Assembly (NCBI GenBank): GCA_016788065.1
Contig: JAEUTI010000001.1
Span: 62,001-126,000 of the forward strand
DNA length: 64,000 bases
From: Bacteroidia bacterium
GTDB taxonomy: Bacteria; Bacteroidota; Bacteroidia; AKYH767-A; OLB10
Reading direction: 5' to 3'
In this document: piece after piece, positions 27,730 through 35,344 of the stretch
How the letters are laid out: every line of letters starts with the position of its first letter
Numbering within the stretch: position 1 is the first letter of the stretch
Program-made: the position numbers and the translations under genes
Notes under the pieces: model-generated
Told to the model about the DNA's origin: nothing
The model's input: only the letters and a program-made list of their open reading frames with translations
Databases searched by the model: none

Positions 27730-30700
27730 ATGATCATGAGGAAGTTAATCTTTACTTTACTATTTATCAGTTCTACTTTTCTGCTGAAAGCCCAAACAAC
27801 GGTTTTCTCGGAAACGTTTGATACGCCACCACCAAACATGTCTTCGAGCGGTTCTCCGGGTTGGTTTATCAATTCCAGATTGCAAACAAGCATTCCGAAC
27901 AGTGACTCGTCGTATATCAGTGCTCCCGGAGACATTTCCTATCTGGAGTCACCTTCATTCGACTGCTCCTTTAACTTTTTTGTCACTTTGAAGTTCAAGC
28001 ATATTTGTAAAATCGAATTCTTTGACAAAGGAACAATTGAATTGTCAATTGACGGTGGTGTAACATGGACACAGCTTATTGATGATGGAACTCCTGCATC
28101 CAACTGTACCTACATGGGAACAGGTCTGTTCGGAACTCAGCAAAATGCTTTCCGTGAAGCATCATATGCTACCTGGCTACCAGGTCAATCTGTTTTAGCT
28201 GACAATTCCTGGTGGAAAAGTGAGGAATTTGATATCTCTGCCTTAGCAGGTAATAATCCTGATGTTCGTATCCGCTTCAAAGTTGCAGATGATAATAACA
28301 ATGGTGGTGCCGGCAGAAATGGTTGGTTTGTTGACGATGTAGAAGTAATTGCATCTTTCTGTGAGTTAATTCCACCTGCTGTTTACAATTTGCCTCCAGT
28401 TTATCCAGGAACAGTTTATAACACCGGACCTTACACAATTAATATTGCAGCAACAGATATTTCAGGTATTGCATCTGCATCCTTGAATTATACTTTAAAT
28501 GGCGTGGCTCAACCAACTATTTTAATGGCAAATATTGCTGACAGTACCTTCCAGGGAATTATTCCTGCTGCGGTTGCCGGTGACACTATTTGCTATTATG
28601 TTGAAATTGCTGATGCTTCTTTCTGCGGTAACCTGAATTATATTCCCGGACCAAGTTCTGTTGAAACATTCTGCTTTATTGTTGAAGATGGAATTTCATT
28701 CCCTTATTGTGATAACTTTGATATTACTACTAATCTTTGGACACCAAGTGCTGTAAATACAACTTCCGTTTGGGAACTGGGCACACCAGCCTTTGGTGCG
28801 ACCAACTCTGCACATTCTGCACCGAATTCGTGGGATATTAATCTTGTATCTGCTTATGATAACGGAGCAAATGCAACCTTACTATCGCCTCAATTAAGTT
28901 TTATAACCGGTGCCGGTGCTACATTCGAATTCTGGCATAACTTCAGTACTGAAGGTGGCTGGGATGGTGTTCGTGTTGAATGGACTACCGACACAACTAC
29001 CGGACCATGGAATGTTTTAGGTTCTGTGGGTTGCGTTGATTGTGTTAACTGGTATACCGATGCTGCATTGAATACCGATCAGCTTCCAGGTTGGGAAGGT
29101 AATTCAGGTGGTTGGATAAAATCTTCAATTATTCTCGATACTCAATTTAATAACCTTCCACAAGTTTGGTTCCGTTTCCGATTTGTTTCTGATGGATCAT
29201 TAAATGGTGACGGTTATTCTATTGATGATATTTGTATTTCTTTACCTCAACCTGATGATGTTGGTGTGACTGCAATCACACAGCCTGGCCCAACAGGTCC
29301 TGCAGGTAACTGTTTAGATGTGATTGTAGACGTTAAAAATTATGGTCTCAATACTCAAACAACATTCCCTGTTACTTATGTTGTTCAACCAGGTGGTTTA
29401 ACAGGCACTGCTACCTATACCGGTTCATTAACTCCGGGTGCAACTGCACAGGTAACATTACCTTGTTTCAATGTACCGGTTGGACCATATAGCATTTGCG
29501 TTTACACTGGTCTTCCAGGTGATGCAAATAACTTTAATGATACTACCTGCACAACTTCTATAGGTATTCCTGTTCTTACACTTACAAATTGTGATGATTT
29601 TGAAAGTGGTAACAACGGATTCCAGACCTTCACTACCAATGCAAATAATGCTGACTGGCAACTAGGTACTCCCGCATTTGGAGCTACCACAGGTGCTTAC
29701 TCAGGTACCAATGCATGGGATATAAATTTGAATAGTGGTTATGGTGTTGGTGCTGAAGCAACTTTGACTACACCAATTTATGACCTTGTTAACCCAAGTG
29801 TTGCAGTCAATGCTTATCTTTCATTCAGAAGAAATATGAATACTGCAGCCAGTGATGGTTTCCGTGTTCTATATGACGTTAACGGTCTTGGCAACTGGAC
29901 TATTCTCGGAACTGTTGGTGATCCTAATGGTTATGACTGGTACAACACCGCTTCTATTAACTTCGGCGATCCAGGTTGGTCTGGAAACAGCGGTGGCTGG
30001 AAAGAATCAAGATATTATTTACAAGATGTAATTACTGCTACAGGTGCAACTTTCATTCAGTTCCGTTTTGAATTCACCAGTGGTTTCAATGGAACTCCAA
30101 ATGATGGAGTAAGTATTGATGACCTTTGTGTGAAACAACCTGGTCCGGATGATGTTGGTGTTACTGCAGTAGTAGAACCAAATCCAAATGGTCCTGCTGG
30201 AGGAACTTCAAACGTTTCTGTAGTTATTCGCAATTTTGGTACTGCAACTCAAAATTCTATTCCTGTAGAATATACTGTTAATCCTGGTGGTATCACAGGC
30301 ACTGCAACTTACATTGGCGCTCTTGCTCCAAATGCAACTGCATTACTTAATATGCCAACCTTCACTGTTCCTTCAGGAACTTATGTGTTCTCTGCTTACA
30401 CTCAATTACCTGGTGATTCTGATAACAGCAATGACACTACAACTGTTAACCGTGTCGGTGTTCCGGTAATTCCATTGACTTATACCAGTCCTTTCTGTGA
30501 TAATTACGATGGAACTAACGTTGGCTGGTCTGCTAACGTAGTAGGTACAGGAAATATCGGTTCTCAATGGGAACTTGGTGCTCCTGCATTCGGTGCTACC
30601 AACTCTGCATTTAGTGCTCCAAATGCATGGGATATTAACCTGAACGTTGGTTATACTCCAAATGCAAACTGTGAATTGTTATCGCCAATTTTTGACCTGT

Positions 30701-32283
30701 CAAATGCTGTTGATGTTAAACTTTCATTCTGGAGAAATAGCAACTGCGAAGACAACTGGGATGGTGTTCGTCTGGAGTATTCAATCAGCGGTGGTCCATG
30801 GACATTATTGGGTGGTGCAAATCAAACTGCTCCTTGCTGGGTAAACTGGTACAACTTTGCAAACCTTAACTCATCAGGTTTACCAGGATGGGCTGGAACA
30901 ACCGGTGGTTGGGTTAAAGTTGAAGCTAACTGCCTTGGTATATTTGATAATGAGCCCGAAGTTCAGTTCCGTTTCGTATTTACTTCTGATGCCAGCGTGC
31001 AGGAAGATGGATTCTCAATTGATGATTTCTGCGTAACTGTTCCTGTACCTTTGACTGCTGCTCCTATTACTGTAAATACTTCAGCAATCAATAACAGCTT
31101 CATCTTCCCAGGTCAGTCAATTCAATTCACATCTCCTATCTCGAACCCGGGAACTACTCCATTAACTTCAGTAGATGCAACGCTTACTATTAATGGTGTT
31201 CCAATCGTGACTGATCCAATTGCTTACTCACCAGCATTGGCTTCTCAAGCTAACCTGCCTCATACATTCAGCCAATTATGGACTGCTGCTCCTGGTGTTT
31301 ATGATGTATGTGTTATTACTTCGAATCCAAATGGAGGAACTGACTTGAATCCGTTTGATGATACAACTTGTATCACCATCTCTGTATTCGACAGCGTAAC
31401 GGTTACTTCAGGTAATCCTTATTGTACCGATTTCGAATCAGGACCACAATGGGTTTCTGTAAATGCACTTACTTATAATAACACTCCGGGTAACTCCTGG
31501 GAACTTGGTACACCAAATCAAACTATCATTAACAGTGCGTTCAGTGGTGTAAATGCATGGACAATCGATCTTGATGGAAACTACCAGGGTCGTGATACTT
31601 CCGGTTTATTCTCGCCAGTATTCTCAATAGATAATACTTCATGCTATAAACTCAGCTTCCACCACAAATACGACACTGAGCCATTTATGGACGGAGGAAC
31701 TGTTGAATATTCTACAGACTTCGCAACAACATGGAATCAGCTTGGTTTTGCTTCAGGTACTCCTCAACCATGGTACAACACAAGCTTTATCACAGCACTT
31801 GGCGGAATACCAGGACTTCCAGGTTGGTCAGGAACCGAAACCAGCTGGATACTTGCTGAAAAAGAAACCAGCTTCCCTACCGGTTCTACTGTAATCTTCC
31901 GTTTCCGCTTTGCATCTGATAATACAACCAACAACTATGAAGGTTGGGCTATTGATGATGTGTGCTTCGAAATGCTTCCTACAGCTTGTGTTGTTGGTAT
32001 CAATGATCCTCAAAATGGAAATGGTATGATCTTAGGTCAGAACTATCCAAATCCATTTAATACAACTTCTGTAATCGGATATTCTATCCCATCTGCCGGA
32101 GCGGTAAGAATCAGCATCACCAATGTATTAGGTCAGGAAATCGCTGTTCCGGTTGAAGGAACAAGAGCTGCAGGAAATCATACTTTCACCATCGATTCAA
32201 AAGACTTCGGTGCAGGTATCTACTACTACACTCTTGAATTCGAAGGACAGAAAATGACAAATAAAATGGTCATTACCGAATAA
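27730..32283 (+). CDS. T9SS type A secreted protein with five jelly-roll modules
   Basis: The 1517-residue protein has a signal peptide ending near LLKAQ (residue 22). Five jelly-roll (MAM-like) modules are visible, each closing in a segment like DGxSIDDxC; they lie at bases about 27800-28360, 28705-29250, 29585-30140, 30490-31035 and 31420-31975. Modules 2-4 share WELGxPAFGATxxAxS. Between them are CARDB-like linkers beginning DDVGVTA, at about 29255-29560 and 30145-30455, and a divergent one at 31050-31400. The C-terminal type A sorting domain starts with LGQNYPNPFN and ends MVITE. No enzyme motif is seen; surface binding or matrix function is inferred. Codon use is rich in GGT, GCT and ACT, suggesting strong expression. 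A clear terminator follows. Confidence 0.9.
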   Translation: MIMRKLIFTLLFISSTFLLKAQTTVFSETFDTPPPNMSSSGSPGWFINSRLQTSIPNSDSSYISAPGDISYLESPSFDCSFNFFVTLKFKHICKIEFFDKGTIELSIDGGVTWTQLIDDGTPASNCTYMGTGLFGTQQNAFREASYATWLPGQSVLADNSWWKSEEFDISALAGNNPDVRIRFKVADDNNNGGAGRNGWFVDDVEVIASFCELIPPAVYNLPPVYPGTVYNTGPYTINIAATDISGIASASLNYTLNGVAQPTILMANIADSTFQGIIPAAVAGDTICYYVEIADASFCGNLNYIPGPSSVETFCFIVEDGISFPYCDNFDITTNLWTPSAVNTTSVWELGTPAFGATNSAHSAPNSWDINLVSAYDNGANATLLSPQLSFITGAGATFEFWHNFSTEGGWDGVRVEWTTDTTTGPWNVLGSVGCVDCVNWYTDAALNTDQLPGWEGNSGGWIKSSIILDTQFNNLPQVWFRFRFVSDGSLNGDGYSIDDICISLPQPDDVGVTAITQPGPTGPAGNCLDVIVDVKNYGLNTQTTFPVTYVVQPGGLTGTATYTGSLTPGATAQVTLPCFNVPVGPYSICVYTGLPGDANNFNDTTCTTSIGIPVLTLTNCDDFESGNNGFQTFTTNANNADWQLGTPAFGATTGAYSGTNAWDINLNSGYGVGAEATLTTPIYDLVNPSVAVNAYLSFRRNMNTAASDGFRVLYDVNGLGNWTILGTVGDPNGYDWYNTASINFGDPGWSGNSGGWKESRYYLQDVITATGATFIQFRFEFTSGFNGTPNDGVSIDDLCVKQPGPDDVGVTAVVEPNPNGPAGGTSNVSVVIRNFGTATQNSIPVEYTVNPGGITGTATYIGALAPNATALLNMPTFTVPSGTYVFSAYTQLPGDSDNSNDTTTVNRVGVPVIPLTYTSPFCDNYDGTNVGWSANVVGTGNIGSQWELGAPAFGATNSAFSAPNAWDINLNVGYTPNANCELLSPIFDLSNAVDVKLSFWRNSNCEDNWDGVRLEYSISGGPWTLLGGANQTAPCWVNWYNFANLNSSGLPGWAGTTGGWVKVEANCLGIFDNEPEVQFRFVFTSDASVQEDGFSIDDFCVTVPVPLTAAPITVNTSAINNSFIFPGQSIQFTSPISNPGTTPLTSVDATLTINGVPIVTDPIAYSPALASQANLPHTFSQLWTAAPGVYDVCVITSNPNGGTDLNPFDDTTCITISVFDSVTVTSGNPYCTDFESGPQWVSVNALTYNNTPGNSWELGTPNQTIINSAFSGVNAWTIDLDGNYQGRDTSGLFSPVFSIDNTSCYKLSFHHKYDTEPFMDGGTVEYSTDFATTWNQLGFASGTPQPWYNTSFITALGGIPGLPGWSGTETSWILAEKETSFPTGSTVIFRFRFASDNTTNNYEGWAIDDVCFEMLPTACVVGINDPQNGNGMILGQNYPNPFNTTSVIGYSIPSAGAVRISITNVLGQEIAVPVEGTRAAGNHTFTIDSKDFGAGIYYYTLEFEGQKMTNKMVITE

Positions 32284-32300
32284 GAAATCAATCAAAATAA

Positions 32301-32331
32301 AAAACCCTCCATTCGTGGAGGGTTTTTTTTT
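32301..32331 (+). terminator. Intrinsic terminator
   Basis: CCCTCC (32305-32310) and GGAGGG (32317-32322), extended by A/T pairs, form a hairpin with a 6-nt loop. A run of nine T follows. It lies 18 nt after the stop of the five-module protein and isolates the response regulator gene from it. Confidence 0.93.
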
Positions 32332-32411
32332 GCCTAATATTTTGCAATTCTCCAGGCTTTTCTTTAACCATAACTTAACATTTCAACAATACCGGAGTGC
32401 GATTGCGAAAT

Positions 32412-32419
32412 TAATTTTG
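32412..32419 (+). promoter_or_regulatory. Putative -7 box (TAATTTTG) directly before the response regulator ATG
   Basis: TAATTTTGCA sits so that only 6 nt separate the G of TTTG from the ATG at 32426. This suggests a leaderless or nearly leaderless mRNA. No TTG lies at the proper -33 distance. Confidence 0.45.
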
Positions 32420-32425
32420 CAGGTA

Positions 32426-32821
32426 ATGAAAAATAAAGGCTATAAGCTCCTCATTGTTGATGATGAGCCTGAAATCGGAGAGTTGCTTACTTACAATTTT
32501 CGGAAAAGAGGATTTGATGTAATGACAGCTGCAAATGGATTTTCAGGAATGAAAACACTTGAGCAATTTTTGCCTGATGTCATTATTCTTGATATCATGA
32601 TGCCCTTCGTGAATGGGATCAATATGTGTAAGGAAATTAAAAATGATCCCCGCTTTAAACACATACCGGTGCTCTTTTTAAGTGCTACCAATAATGATGA
32701 ATTAATTAATGCAGCTATGGAAGCCGGTGGGATGAAATTTATTTCAAAACCAATTCATTTGAATCTGCTAATCGACATGGTTGTGAAAATGCAGCAGCAA
32801 GATCACCAGGATGTAGCTTAA
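32426..32821 (+). CDS. Single-domain response regulator
   Basis: I start at ATG 32426 (MKNKGYKLL), giving 131 residues; the longer in-frame extension to 32315 runs through the upstream terminator. It is one receiver domain: LLIVDDEPEIG (acidic pair), VIILDIMMP (phospho-acceptor Asp), FLSATN (switch Thr region) and FISKPIHL (Lys). There is no DNA-binding or output domain, so it acts through protein contacts, as CheY-type or phosphorelay proteins do. No histidine kinase is adjacent. Its stop overlaps the stop of the hemerythrin gene by 4 nt on the other strand. Confidence 0.88.
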   Translation: MKNKGYKLLIVDDEPEIGELLTYNFRKRGFDVMTAANGFSGMKTLEQFLPDVIILDIMMPFVNGINMCKEIKNDPRFKHIPVLFLSATNNDELINAAMEAGGMKFISKPIHLNLLIDMVVKMQQQDHQDVA

Positions 32822-33525
32822 TTCAGCCTAACTTGCCTGCTGAATTCTTTTAACAACAATCGCTCCCACTCCATTGCCATGGGAACTAATACCTGCTCTT
32901 CAATCAGTCCGTGGATCCGTAAGTCGTGTCCAAAAAATTCTAACTGATTCAATAAAACGCGGTACATAGATTGATTAACTGCCGGAGGCTGGTATTCCAA
33001 AATTTTATGCCTCACCTCTTCCAGTTCAATCTCATTATCGTGATGGTGCTCTAAAAAATCGATGATGCTGAATTGCGAAATTCCATTGAAAAAACGAAGC
33101 TGACTAAATCCTTCACTCTTACATTTATGCAGGAATTCTATATGCGGAATAAGTTTTTCATCCTCTTCACGAATATGCCTGATTAAGTCTGTTTTGTAAT
33201 GGACAAAAAAATCATTCAAAAATTCGAGTAACGGATGACCTACTGCATAAGCCTCTCCAAGAATAACAATCGATTGTTCAATTTCCTGAAGTGTTTTATC
33301 GAGATACAAACGATGTGTTTTGCGAATGTAATCCAGTATAAGTGTTACAGGAAATTGACTGAATTCTGAAATGTGAAAGGTTGGATCTTCCTCGAAAGCA
33401 CGTATTAACGTATTCACAAATTTTTCGTGATCAGAAAAATGCTCTGTTCTTCTGTCAGTCAATTGCGGCAATTCATATCGCTGTAAAGCCCGCTTCCTTA
33501 AAAGTAATGGATCAATTTCACTCAT
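32818..33525 (-). CDS. Hemerythrin-domain protein (RIC/YtfE-like)
   Basis: The 235-residue helical protein carries His and Glu residues of a hemerythrin-like di-iron site: KTHRLYL, FFVHYKTDLIRHIREEDEKLIPHI, LEHHHDNEIELEEV and FGHDLRIHGLIEEQVLVP. The combination of hemerythrin spacing and the closing HxxIEExVLVP resembles RIC (ScdA/YtfE) proteins that repair iron-sulfur clusters after nitric oxide or peroxide damage, but the N-terminal Cys domain of ScdA is absent. It overlaps the preceding small gene by 4 nt, so translation is probably coupled. A Fur/PerR-type box lies upstream of the pair. Confidence 0.78.
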   Translation of the reverse strand: MSEIDPLLLRKRALQRYELPQLTDRRTEHFSDHEKFVNTLIRAFEEDPTFHISEFSQFPVTLILDYIRKTHRLYLDKTLQEIEQSIVILGEAYAVGHPLLEFLNDFFVHYKTDLIRHIREEDEKLIPHIEFLHKCKSEGFSQLRFFNGISQFSIIDFLEHHHDNEIELEEVRHKILEYQPPAVNQSMYRVLLNQLEFFGHDLRIHGLIEEQVLVPMAMEWERLLLKEFSRQVRLN

Positions 33526-33836
33526 TGTAATAACTTTCCTATTTCATTGGTAATATAAGACTCCTGTAACAGGCGGTTGAAATTACGAATTTCCCGGGAA
33601 TTAAATACCAGATTAAATGCACCGGCCGGATGCTCCAGAAAAATGGTGCGCCCGGTATCGGTATCTGACTTGATATGTTTCTGTGTTTCCACTTCCACGG
33701 CATTCACCAATTGCTGAAACTCATTTTCGTCGCAATTAACCACCAGATTTCCAAAACACCATCGTATTTTATTACACGACTTGCACTTCACCACAAAGCC
33801 ATGCTGATCTTTTTGCAGAATATCGAAATTGCACAT
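33522..33836 (-). CDS. Small DUF6686-like cysteine-containing protein
   Basis: I start at ATG 33836 (MCNFDIL), giving 104 residues. The longer frame would start with a TTG at 33896 that is itself part of the -7 promoter box, so it cannot be translated from this promoter. The N-terminus holds Cys at MCN, KCKSCNK and WCFGN, a pattern I associate with the Bacteroidota family DUF6686, perhaps metal binding. The C-terminal half has no known motif. Its stop overlaps the start of the hemerythrin gene by 4 nt, so both probably work together in an iron or stress response. Function unknown. Confidence 0.7.
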   Translation of the reverse strand: MCNFDILQKDQHGFVVKCKSCNKIRWCFGNLVVNCDENEFQQLVNAVEVETQKHIKSDTDTGRTIFLEHPAGAFNLVFNSREIRNFNRLLQESYITNEIGKLLQ

Positions 33837-33893
33837 TGTATTTAAATGGAATTCAAATGGTTCAACCTTTATTTTTCCGGGATGCCAATACTG

Positions 33894-33924
33894 CAAACTT
33901 AGAAAGGATTGAGGAAAACAACAA
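33894..33924 (-). promoter_or_regulatory. Putative promoter of the DUF6686-like/hemerythrin operon
   Basis: On the minus strand TAAGTTTG (33901-33894) has TTG 20 nt (33924-33922) or 17 nt (33921-33919) upstream. The leader to the ATG at 33836 is about 50 nt. It fits the -33/-7 pattern well. Confidence 0.65.
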
Positions 33925-33929
33925 TGATT

Positions 33930-33948
33930 ATTTAGAATTATTCTAAAT
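33930..33948. promoter_or_regulatory. Fur/PerR-type 7-1-7 palindrome
   Basis: ATTTAGAATTATTCTAAAT is a perfect 19-nt inverted repeat around one central base; its core TTAGAAT-T-ATTCTAA has the 7-1-7 layout of Fur and PerR boxes and differs from the PerR consensus TTATAAT-N-ATTATAA by one base per arm. It lies just upstream of the -33 TTG of the hemerythrin operon. A Fur-family regulator is encoded at 19726-20220. Confidence 0.55.
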
Positions 33949-34213
33949 TAATTTATGAACAATGGAATTTGTTGATATTGAATCATTTAAGATTCAATAT
34001 GTTTCCAACTTCTCAGGGTATTTATGGATAATTGCTTCCGAAAACATATTAAAGACTTCGAAACATTTTAACGTCCAAACTTTAGTTTTCTCAAGGTAGT
34101 TTTAACGAGAATTATTGTGTCGAAATAGCTGATTTCCAGTTACCCAATTTAGCCAACATATTAAATATTTGAATAAGCAGATTAATGATGCTAACGAAAA
34201 ATTTTATAAGAAA

Positions 34214-34240
34214 TAACCGGCACACAAGTGTGACCGGTTA
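34214..34240. repeat. Imperfect hairpin sequence
   Basis: TAACCGG-CACAC and GTGTG-A-CCGGTTA pair over 12 positions with one bulged A. No T-run follows on either strand. It lies just beyond the tRNA-Ala 3' region and could be a transcript-end stem of the minus strand. Confidence 0.6.
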
Positions 34241-34243
34241 TAG

Positions 34244-34290
34244 TGGAGAATACCTGACCCCGATAGCTATCGGGAGAAGCGGTGACCTGT
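34244..34290 (-). pseudogene. Fragment resembling the tRNA-Ala 3' end, interrupted by a palindrome
   Basis: Bases 34244-34254 repeat exactly the 3' end of the neighbouring tRNA-Ala (TGGAGAATACC on the plus strand), and 34279-34288 repeat its CGGTGACCT region. Between them lies the perfect palindrome CCCGATAGCTATCGGG (34259-34274). No D-arm or anticodon arm is present, so it cannot be a working tRNA. Confidence 0.55.
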
Positions 34291-34323
34291 CCGATTTTAA
34301 TAGGAAAGGGTAAGAAAATATTT

Positions 34324-34398
<75 letters not shown>

Positions 34399-34688
34399 AT
34401 ATATGTTTCTGACTTATTATTTTAAAGAACTATTTATAGGGAGCAAAGGAAGCTATTTTATCAAAGAATAGCAAACCGGTTTAATACCAGACTCAGGAAT
34501 CAATTAATTTGATGTAACTCCCCTTCATACTTTCACATCTGAATAAACCTGTATTGAACTAGTTCGAAATTGTCAGAAAAGCTGTAAGAATCTCAAATTG
34601 AATCAGATAAGATGCTATGCAATATAAACCTTAATATCAAAAACATTCATAAATTAGTCAACTATATCACAATTTAAGGACTATAATA

Positions 34689-34898
34689 GTGAAAGAGGAC
34701 AGCAAGAAGAAAGCAAATTCATATTTCCGAAAGGTTTCAATCAGTATTGTTGAGGAATCGGAGGAACTGATGCAAACTCATACCGCCAAAATGAGTCATG
34801 CTGAACGTCTTGCATATTTGCAACAATTACATGAAATTTCTTATGATCCAAACCTTACAGCAGAAGAGAAAAGAAAAAATTTCAAAAAATCAAAATAA
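34689..34898 (+). CDS. Small hypothetical protein (69 aa)
   Basis: The frame starts with GTG and encodes a charged, probably helical protein: KEDSKKKANSYFRKVS at the N-terminus, then SHAERLAYLQQLHEISYD, ending in a basic tail. An internal ATG near 34776 would give only about 42 residues. Residue composition looks like a real protein rather than a shadow frame, and no other gene overlaps it. It has some resemblance in size and helix content to toxin-antitoxin antitoxins, but no toxin gene is adjacent. No promoter box was found. Confidence 0.4.
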   Translation: MKEDSKKKANSYFRKVSISIVEESEELMQTHTAKMSHAERLAYLQQLHEISYDPNLTAEEKRKNFKKSK

Positions 34899-35000
34899 TC
34901 CACCAGATGAAAATTCGTGAACCTCTGTTTTTGGAAGCTATTTCTTCACACAGTACATCCGGATTCAGTTTTTAATCCTACGGCTCCGCTACGGGCGGCA

Positions 35001-35064
35001 CTTGTCACTTGCCACTTGTCACTTGCCACTTGTCACTTGCCACTTGTTACTTGCCAGTTGTCAC
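35001..35064. repeat. Tandem repeat of a 14-bp unit
   Basis: The unit CTTGTCACTTGCCA is repeated about 4.5 times; the last copies carry single-base changes. It abuts the left 28-bp direct repeat. Confidence 0.88.
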
Positions 35065-35071
35065 AAAATGT

Positions 35072-35176
35072 TTGATGGCGGAGACGAATTCAATGGATAG
35101 GTGTTTTGTGACGGAGACGCATGCAATGGATAGGTGTTTTGTGATGGAGACACATGCAATGCGTCTCTACAATAAT
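35072..35176. repeat. Three imperfect copies of a ~35-bp unit
   Basis: GGAGACG-AT-CAATGGATAGGTG followed by TTTTGTGA occurs twice, and a third copy starts GGAGACACATGCAATG but continues into the GCGTCTCTAC arm. The third copy thus completes a palindrome that the first two lack. Confidence 0.72.
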
Positions 35177-35222
35177 TCGGCGTCGCTTAGGGCTGCGCGT
35201 GTCAATTAAATGTTTGTTGGCG

Positions 35223-35243
35223 GAGACGCATTCAATGCGTCTC
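35223..35243. repeat. Palindromic repeat GAGACGCATT-C-AATGCGTCTC
   Basis: A perfect 10-bp inverted repeat around one base, followed by TACAA. The same arm (AATGCGTCTCTACAATA) occurs at about 35158-35174 and 39859-39875, showing a dispersed family. Confidence 0.85.
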
Positions 35244-35344
35244 TACAATTTGTCACCCTTCGGCTCCGCTCCGGGTGGCACTTGTCACCTACCAGCTCAA
35301 GCTAATCCAACTTTCAACTTTCAACTTACAACTTTCAACTGTTC

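Larger units (their letters stand above)
34979..35340. repeat. Island of short repeats with 28-bp direct repeats at its ends
   Basis: CGGCTCCGCT-acgggcggca-CTTGTCAC at 34981-35008 recurs at 35261-35288 with 26 of 28 bases identical. Inside are a 14-bp tandem repeat, three copies of a ~35-bp unit, and GAGACGCAT palindromes. Open frames crossing this island are compositional accidents. I see no gene in it. Confidence 0.8.

Noticed and set aside
35001-35064. Possible CRISPR array
   Set aside because: The units are 14 bp and directly adjoining, with no spacers of distinct sequence and no cas genes in the window.
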